The notes beneath the pieces were generated by a model. It worked only from the letters and a program-made list of their open reading frames with translations. It searched no databases and had not been told where the DNA came from. Below are positions 59,706 through 64,000 of a stretch of 64,000 bases of DNA, piece after piece; position 1 is the stretch's first letter; each line of letters starts with the position of its first letter. Source of the stretch: Tenrec ecaudatus (Eukaryota > Chordata > Mammalia > Afrosoricida > Tenrecidae); contig NC_134541.1 in assembly GCF_050624435.1 (NCBI RefSeq), positions 104,652,805 to 104,716,804 of the forward strand, written 5' to 3'. The position numbers and the translations under genes are program-made.

Positions 59706-60155
59706 AGGCTAATGTGCGCCTGACCCAGGCAACAGTACTTTCAATGGCCTCATACGCAAGTGAAAGTTGGACATTGAGGCAGGAAGACCGAAGCAGAATC
59801 CCCTTGACGTGTGGTGCTGGAGAACGCCGAAAGCGCCATGGCTCACCATGGACAAACGGATCTGTCTTGGAAGAAATACGGTCCGAGTCCTCCTTCCTTA
59901 GAGACAAGGTTGGCAAGACTTCTTACATACGTTGGACATGTCAGGAGAGCCCTGTCCCTGGAGAAGGACATCATGCTTGGTAAAGTAGAGGGACCTTGTA
60001 AAAGAGGAAGGGCCTCCAGGAGATGCATGGACACCGTGGCTGCGGCAATGGGCTCAGGCACGGGAGCAATGGTGAGGAAGGTGCAGGGCTGGGTAGTGAG
60101 TGGTTCTGCTGTGCATGGGGTCACTACGCATCTGGACTGATTCAATGGCACCTAA
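59706..60155 (+). mobile_element. RTE/BovB-type LINE, 3' terminal 450 bp
   Basis: The best RTE copy here. In shifting frames it encodes LSMASYASESWTLRQED, LTYVGHVRRALSLEKDIMLG and RASRRCMDTVAAAM, the C-terminal end of a BovB-type reverse transcriptase. It ends attcaatggcacctaacaac. The frames are broken, so it is a pseudogene relic. Confidence 0.9.
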
Positions 60156-60329
60156 CAACATCTGGGGCAGATACAAGTTGATGCCCTGAGGCTTATCTTC
60201 CTTAGGTAGGAAGTTGATGATCCGCACTCTTGATTTAAGGGTCAAGGTCAGGACTTGCTGACAAGGGACAGATGATGGCAGGGCAGTGGGCTTGGCTAGT
60301 GGCTTCCTTCGGTCCTGTTGGTCGCTGGT

Positions 60330-60520
60330 GGTGAATGGAATGCTCTCCAGCTTTGCAGTCCAATCTGCTAGTTGCTTGGTTCGAGCCCTCGGGCCACTCT
60401 GTGGTCTGCTTCCATCAAGATGCCAGCTGTGGAGACCCTAGGGGGGCAGTTCTCCTCGCTCCTACAGGGTCACTGGGACATGGAATCAGCTCCAGCATGG
60501 GGCAGTGGGTGTTGTCAGTG
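60330..60520 (+). mobile_element. AfroSINE, diverged
   Basis: ttgcttggttcgagccctcg, ggcagttctcctcgctccta, gggtcactgggacatggaat. Confidence 0.72.
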
Positions 60521-60529
60521 GAAAAGGGC

Positions 60530-60665
60530 TGCCCTCTGGGGGGCGCAGATGTTTAAGTGCCCGGCTGTGAGTCAAACACTTGGTTTGAATCCAATCTGTG
60601 GCTCCATGTAAGAAAGTCCAGGCAATGACCTTCCGAGAGATCCCAGTCACCGAAGCCCTTCAGGA
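60530..60665 (+). mobile_element. AfroSINE, 5' part
   Basis: gggcgcagatgtttaagtgc, ccggctgtgagtcaaacact, tggtttgaatccaatctgtg. Confidence 0.6.
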
Positions 60666-60950
60666 GCACACAGTTGCCCTGGGGCGAGCCACGGGGCCCT
60701 GCACTGGTTCCAGCAGCCATGGCCACGGGTTTGAGTGTCTACCTCTTCCGTCCTCCCCCGCCGCTCAAGACCTGGAATGCGGCCAGCGCAATGAGCTGCA
60801 TTTTAGACGCAACTTTCAGTCATTTGAAGTTGAATCTATGTAAGTAGCCACGTGTGGCTGGTAGTTGCTGGATGAGGAGTAACTTGTTGGTGACATGGAT
60901 AATAAAAGTGGGGGAAAATAGGGATTTCAGCGGGTTAAGACCTCCAAGCA

Positions 60951-61006
60951 TATACATACATACCTCCATGTGTGTATACACACGTGTGGATGTGTGTGTG
61001 TACAGA
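60951..61006 (+). repeat. Mixed (TACA)/(TG) simple repeat
   Basis: catacatacatac then gtgtgtatacacacgtgtgg and TG units. Confidence 0.8.
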
Positions 61007-61757
61007 GCAATGCCTGTCTTTGCAGTTTTGTGCATGAAATCCATTTTAGGGGGGTAACAGAGTCATACATTAAGTCAGCGTAGCATGTGTGCACACGCTA
61101 TAAAACGATTAAAAAATACAAATTGCTTTAATTTGCCTTCGGACCAGGTGACGCTAATCAATTTTACTACCCCATATTTTGCAGCTCGCTGAGCGTGGCC
61201 TGGAACTTCTGTGAGGTTTGGGGCTCATGTCTGGGTAGGGAGCCCCCACCTCCCTATTTGGTGCCCACAGACTGCGTGTGTATGCCTGGACACCGACATT
61301 CTGGATTCTTGAAAAATGACAAAACACCCTCCCCCCAAAAAAACCAACAGGGCTACAATTTTGAGGTGTTCTTTCTGAAGCCCTTGTTCATGTGAGATTT
61401 TATTTTTAATGGAAATGTGATGGATTCTGAGGGTAAAATTATCTGAGCTGCCTTCACCGGACTTTGTAGGGACTGTAGATGGGCACTGTAGGGACAGGGA
61501 GCCCCTGCAGCGAAATGCCCACGACTCTGTCTTCCATTGCCTTTCAGTTTTATTGGCCTCTTTCCAATGCTTGGTTATAGACCAGCTTTGGGAACTTTTG
61601 GCCAGCTACCTTCTAACAGCTACCTGTCTTCACCTGGTAGGTGTGTGTCCTTCTGGGGTTGCTTCAGTTAAGGGAACGGGGTGTGGACACGACAGCAATG
61701 GGTGTGAAGCACATCTCTGACCAGGGACACTTATGTTAGCTCTGTTGTCCCTCGAGC

Positions 61758-61900
61758 GGATCGTAATAGTGACCCCATGGGACACTTTTTCTAGGCTGCC
61801 ATCTTCACAGAAGCAGGCCTCCAGGGTCCTCTACCTTGGGGGTCCCTTCGGTTATCAGCTTAAGGCTTCATCTGTGGATAGCCGAGCTGGATAGCCAAGA
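61758..61900 (-). mobile_element. AfroSINE fragment
   Basis: atagtgaccccatgggacac, ttctaggctgccatcttcac, agaagcaggcctcc; head diverged. Confidence 0.55.
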
Positions 61901-62375
61901 GTTCGAGTTTAACCGTTCTGGGTGACTTGAGGAATCTACTAAAACATCATCCAGATGGTTCATTCCACTGAGTCCCCTCCTCCTCCTCACTGAATTCCTG
62001 GTTTGCAGTGAGGCACTGAGGAAGCTCCGCTCTTTCTTTCCAGATGGGTTTTAAACCAAGAAATGAATCGTGCCCCATTCTGATGGACTCATGGGTCAAC
62101 AAAGCTCAGACCCATGAAGTCAGCCTTGCAAACAGCCCCTGTTTTAGAAGGGGTTCCCCAAACCCATCCTTGGCCACGTCAGAAGAGCGGAGGAGATGCG
62201 GATGATGATCAGCTCTGTCCTAGAAGAAATCTCATCAAAACTGGAAAACTCAGCGCGGTCGCCCCTCCTTTGGTTAGAAGACATCTCCCCTCCCCAAAAG
62301 CCGTCTTATTAGTAGGAGTACCAAGCAGACCCATGGGGTGGATCAAGGGGGTCTTTTTTCCCACCAGTTGAATTT
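61901..62375. other. Intron flank downstream of M43
   Basis: No repeat recognised, and no UGCAUG on the transcript strand within the 200 nt nearest the exon. Confidence 0.4.
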
Positions 62376-62380
62376 CATAC

Positions 62381-62423
62381 CTGCAGCAATTTATTGCCAT
62401 ACACAGGCTCTTGATACACTACT
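62381..62423 (-). CDS. RBFOX1: RBFOX1 muscle-type alternative exon M43
   Basis: Exactly 43 nt, acceptor gtttccttatag, donor CTGCAG|gtatga. The first base completes a Gly codon of the upstream exon and the rest reads VVYQEPVYGNKLLQ, then phase 0 into GGYAAYR. This is the muscle-type member of a mutually exclusive pair; the brain-type 40-nt exon encodes a VVYQDGFYGADIY-type segment as I recall it and was not found in this window. The choice changes splicing activity through the C-terminal domain. No UGCAUG was seen within 200 nt of this exon. Confidence 0.95.
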
Positions 62424-62429
62424 CTATAA

Positions 62430-63150
62430 GGAAACAGAAATGTAATGTTTTCAATACAAAACAGAAATAAATCCAAAGAAAATGCATCAGTCCGACAGAA
62501 AACCTGGAGCAATTCATTTACAAGTTTGCATCTTCCCTGCAGGGAGGCCTGAGAGGGACCGGCCAGTACCCAGGAACTCCAGGCATCCAGAAATGCCTGG
62601 TTTGCATCTGTAGCTGCTAGGTCTCAAAAAATGTGGGCTGCAGGTCAAACCCAAGTGTGCTATGCAGTGTGATAACTGGCATTTCTTATTAAAGAAGAAC
62701 AAGGGATAATTTCATAGTGTCTTGACCTTCAGAGCAAAGCCCAACAGTTGGGAGTGAACCATCTATATTTCGCCTCTTCGCCTCCAGGCTAGGCTTCCCT
62801 CTGGTGCCCAGCACTGGGGTGCTTAAGACACAGCACAGGAGTAAACGGAATCACACGGACTCTTTTTCTCTCACTAATTTCCATGGGCAGACACCGAGAA
62901 TGGTCTTTTATGAAATGAGATGTCCCCATGAGATGTCCAAGGCTGTGTGTGCTGTTCGGATATTCAGGATTCAGAACAGCTAGCACGATGTCCACAAAGT
63001 GACCGCCACATGTCGGCCACTCACAGGCTGCCCCTCCTTGGAGGTCTCCAGGCGGCAGGGTCCCAGCCCAATCCTGGCCTGAGAAATCCGTACAGGCTGT
63101 AAGGAGGTCAGGAGTGTTATGTAGCTGGACATTCAGGGGCCTGTCTTATA
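62430..63150. other. Intron flank upstream of M43
   Basis: No exon or repeat recognised. Confidence 0.4.
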
Positions 63151-63154
63151 GAGG

Positions 63155-63156
<2 letters not shown>

Positions 63157-63248
<92 letters not shown>
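63157..63248 (+). repeat. Compound (GT)~24(GA)~22 microsatellite
   Basis: Uninterrupted GT units to about 63204, then uninterrupted GA units to 63248. A second (GT)n run occurs at 63321-63340. Confidence 0.97.
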
Positions 63249-63250
<2 letters not shown>

Positions 63251-63320
63251 CCTTCAAAAAGTTTGTGGAAAATTGGAGTTAAAAAGCAGCGGTATTCTTC
63301 CAGGTATTTTTGGAAGCCCT
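63249..63320. mobile_element. Palindromic MITE-like element
   Basis: 72 bp, agccttcaaaaagtttgtgg to ggtatttttggaagccct; fourth copy of the family, lying between two GT microsatellites. Confidence 0.6.
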
Positions 63321-63424
63321 GTGTGTGTGTGTGTGTGTGGCACGTATGCACACAGCGTTTATATTTCTTGTTTACTTTTTTGTTACCCTCCAACTTTTCC
63401 TTTCCAGTTTAGTCTGATTTAACT

Positions 63425-63640
63425 TTCCTCGTTAAGCTCTCTATACCTGCCCATGTTCTCATTGCTCTCTGTCTCATCTTTCTCCAGGTCCTGTCTCCCC
63501 ACCCCACCCCACCCCATCGCCCTCCCCTTCTGCCCATGCCCCGCCCCCTTCTCTCCCTCTCTCTCCATCATTCTTTCTCTCCTCATCTCTCGCTTTCTCG
63601 CTCCTCCTTCTTTTCTCCCCTCTCCATGGCCCATGGCCCC
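63425..63640 (+). repeat. Polypyrimidine tract
   Basis: Over 200 bp dominated by C and T (ccccaccccaccccaccccat, ctctccctctctctcc). On the transcript strand it is purine-rich. It could be an L1 3' polypurine remnant. Confidence 0.7.
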
Positions 63641-63648
63641 TCTAATAT

Positions 63649-63847
63649 AAGATGACCAGATTTTAACATTGGTAAAGCGGGACACCAGCGGGACGCCATT
63701 GATAAAACTCATATCCTGGTGAAATAGCCACATGGCAGCCCAAAACCGTATACCCTAGCTTGTGCAATCTTTCCAAAAATCGGGACTTTCTTAAAACGTT
63801 GTGGGATGCGTGGAAAATTGTTAAAAAGCGGGACATCTGGTCACCTT
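63649..63847. mobile_element. Candidate DNA transposon with inverted ends
   Basis: Left end aagatgaccagatt and right end, inverted, aaggtgaccagatg; both are followed by a gcgggaca-type block. 199 bp, no transposase, no clear target duplication. Family unknown to me. Confidence 0.5.
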
Positions 63848-64000
63848 AACCTAACATCCACCCTAATGTATCAAAGAGCATCTGACTGCTTCCTGGTACA
63901 TCTCAGTCCCCCAGGGACCGGCCTGCCCCTTTTTCAGGGGCCACTCGCCCCCCCGCCCCCCACCCCCACACCTGCATCTCCCTTTACTGAGTTCTTCTCA

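Noticed and set aside
59714-60140. Overlapping plus-strand frames of 89 and 109 codons as genes
   Set aside because: They are frame-shifted remnants of the same RTE reverse transcriptase end.

Overview
This window is mammalian nuclear DNA. It carries the 3' end of one recognisable gene, RBFOX1, on the minus strand, embedded in repeat-rich intron and 3' flanking sequence. About sixty copies or fragments of a tRNA-derived SINE of the AfroSINE type point to an afrotherian. RTE/BovB-type LINE 3' ends share a tail with these SINEs. A SPIN-type hAT element at 24.2 kb, a family known among placentals from tenrec, bushbaby, murine rodents and bats, makes a tenrec such as Echinops the best guess; the species is inferred, not proven. 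Almost all long open frames are chance frames or repeat-encoded.

Layout, left to right. 1-16.1 kb is the 3' flank of RBFOX1 and has no supportable gene: L1-type LINE 3' ends, AfroSINEs, an RTE fragment and a 50-bp minisatellite. 16.14-18.89 kb is the RBFOX1 3' untranslated region, AT-rich and free of recognised repeats. The last coding segment (nuclear FAPY ending) is 18.889-19.011 kb. A 76-nt exon is at 20.806-20.881 kb, the 53-nt alternative exon (A53) at 31.975-32.027 kb, a 65-nt constitutive-type exon at 56.873-56.937 kb, and the 43-nt muscle-type exon (M43) at 62.381-62.423 kb. The mutually exclusive brain-type 40-nt exon and everything upstream were not seen and presumably lie beyond 64 kb.

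The five segments join in frame with correct AG/GT boundaries. Skipping A53 gives the C terminus ending [10 protein letters not shown], with its PY-type nuclear import signal. Including the 53-nt exon shifts the frame, so the 76-nt exon is read a second way and ends in TALVP. The TGA of that isoform is created across the junction of the 76-nt and terminal exons. Intact splice sites and both open frames indicate that the nuclear/cytoplasmic isoform switch is preserved here. UGCAUG motifs, the binding site of the RBFOX1 protein itself, lie within 200 nt of three of the internal exons.

The introns are uneven. 38-49 kb is packed with AfroSINEs in both orientations, including seven within 38.8-40.3 kb. 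27.2-33.5 kb (around A53) and 49.8-58.3 kb (around the 65-nt exon) are almost SINE-free. DNA-transposon relics include the SPIN-like element, a second hAT-like element at 43.8 kb, a possible element at 63.65 kb, and four short palindromic mariner-MITE-like copies. No new multi-gene system was found; the most interesting biology is the dual-frame splicing switch of RBFOX1.
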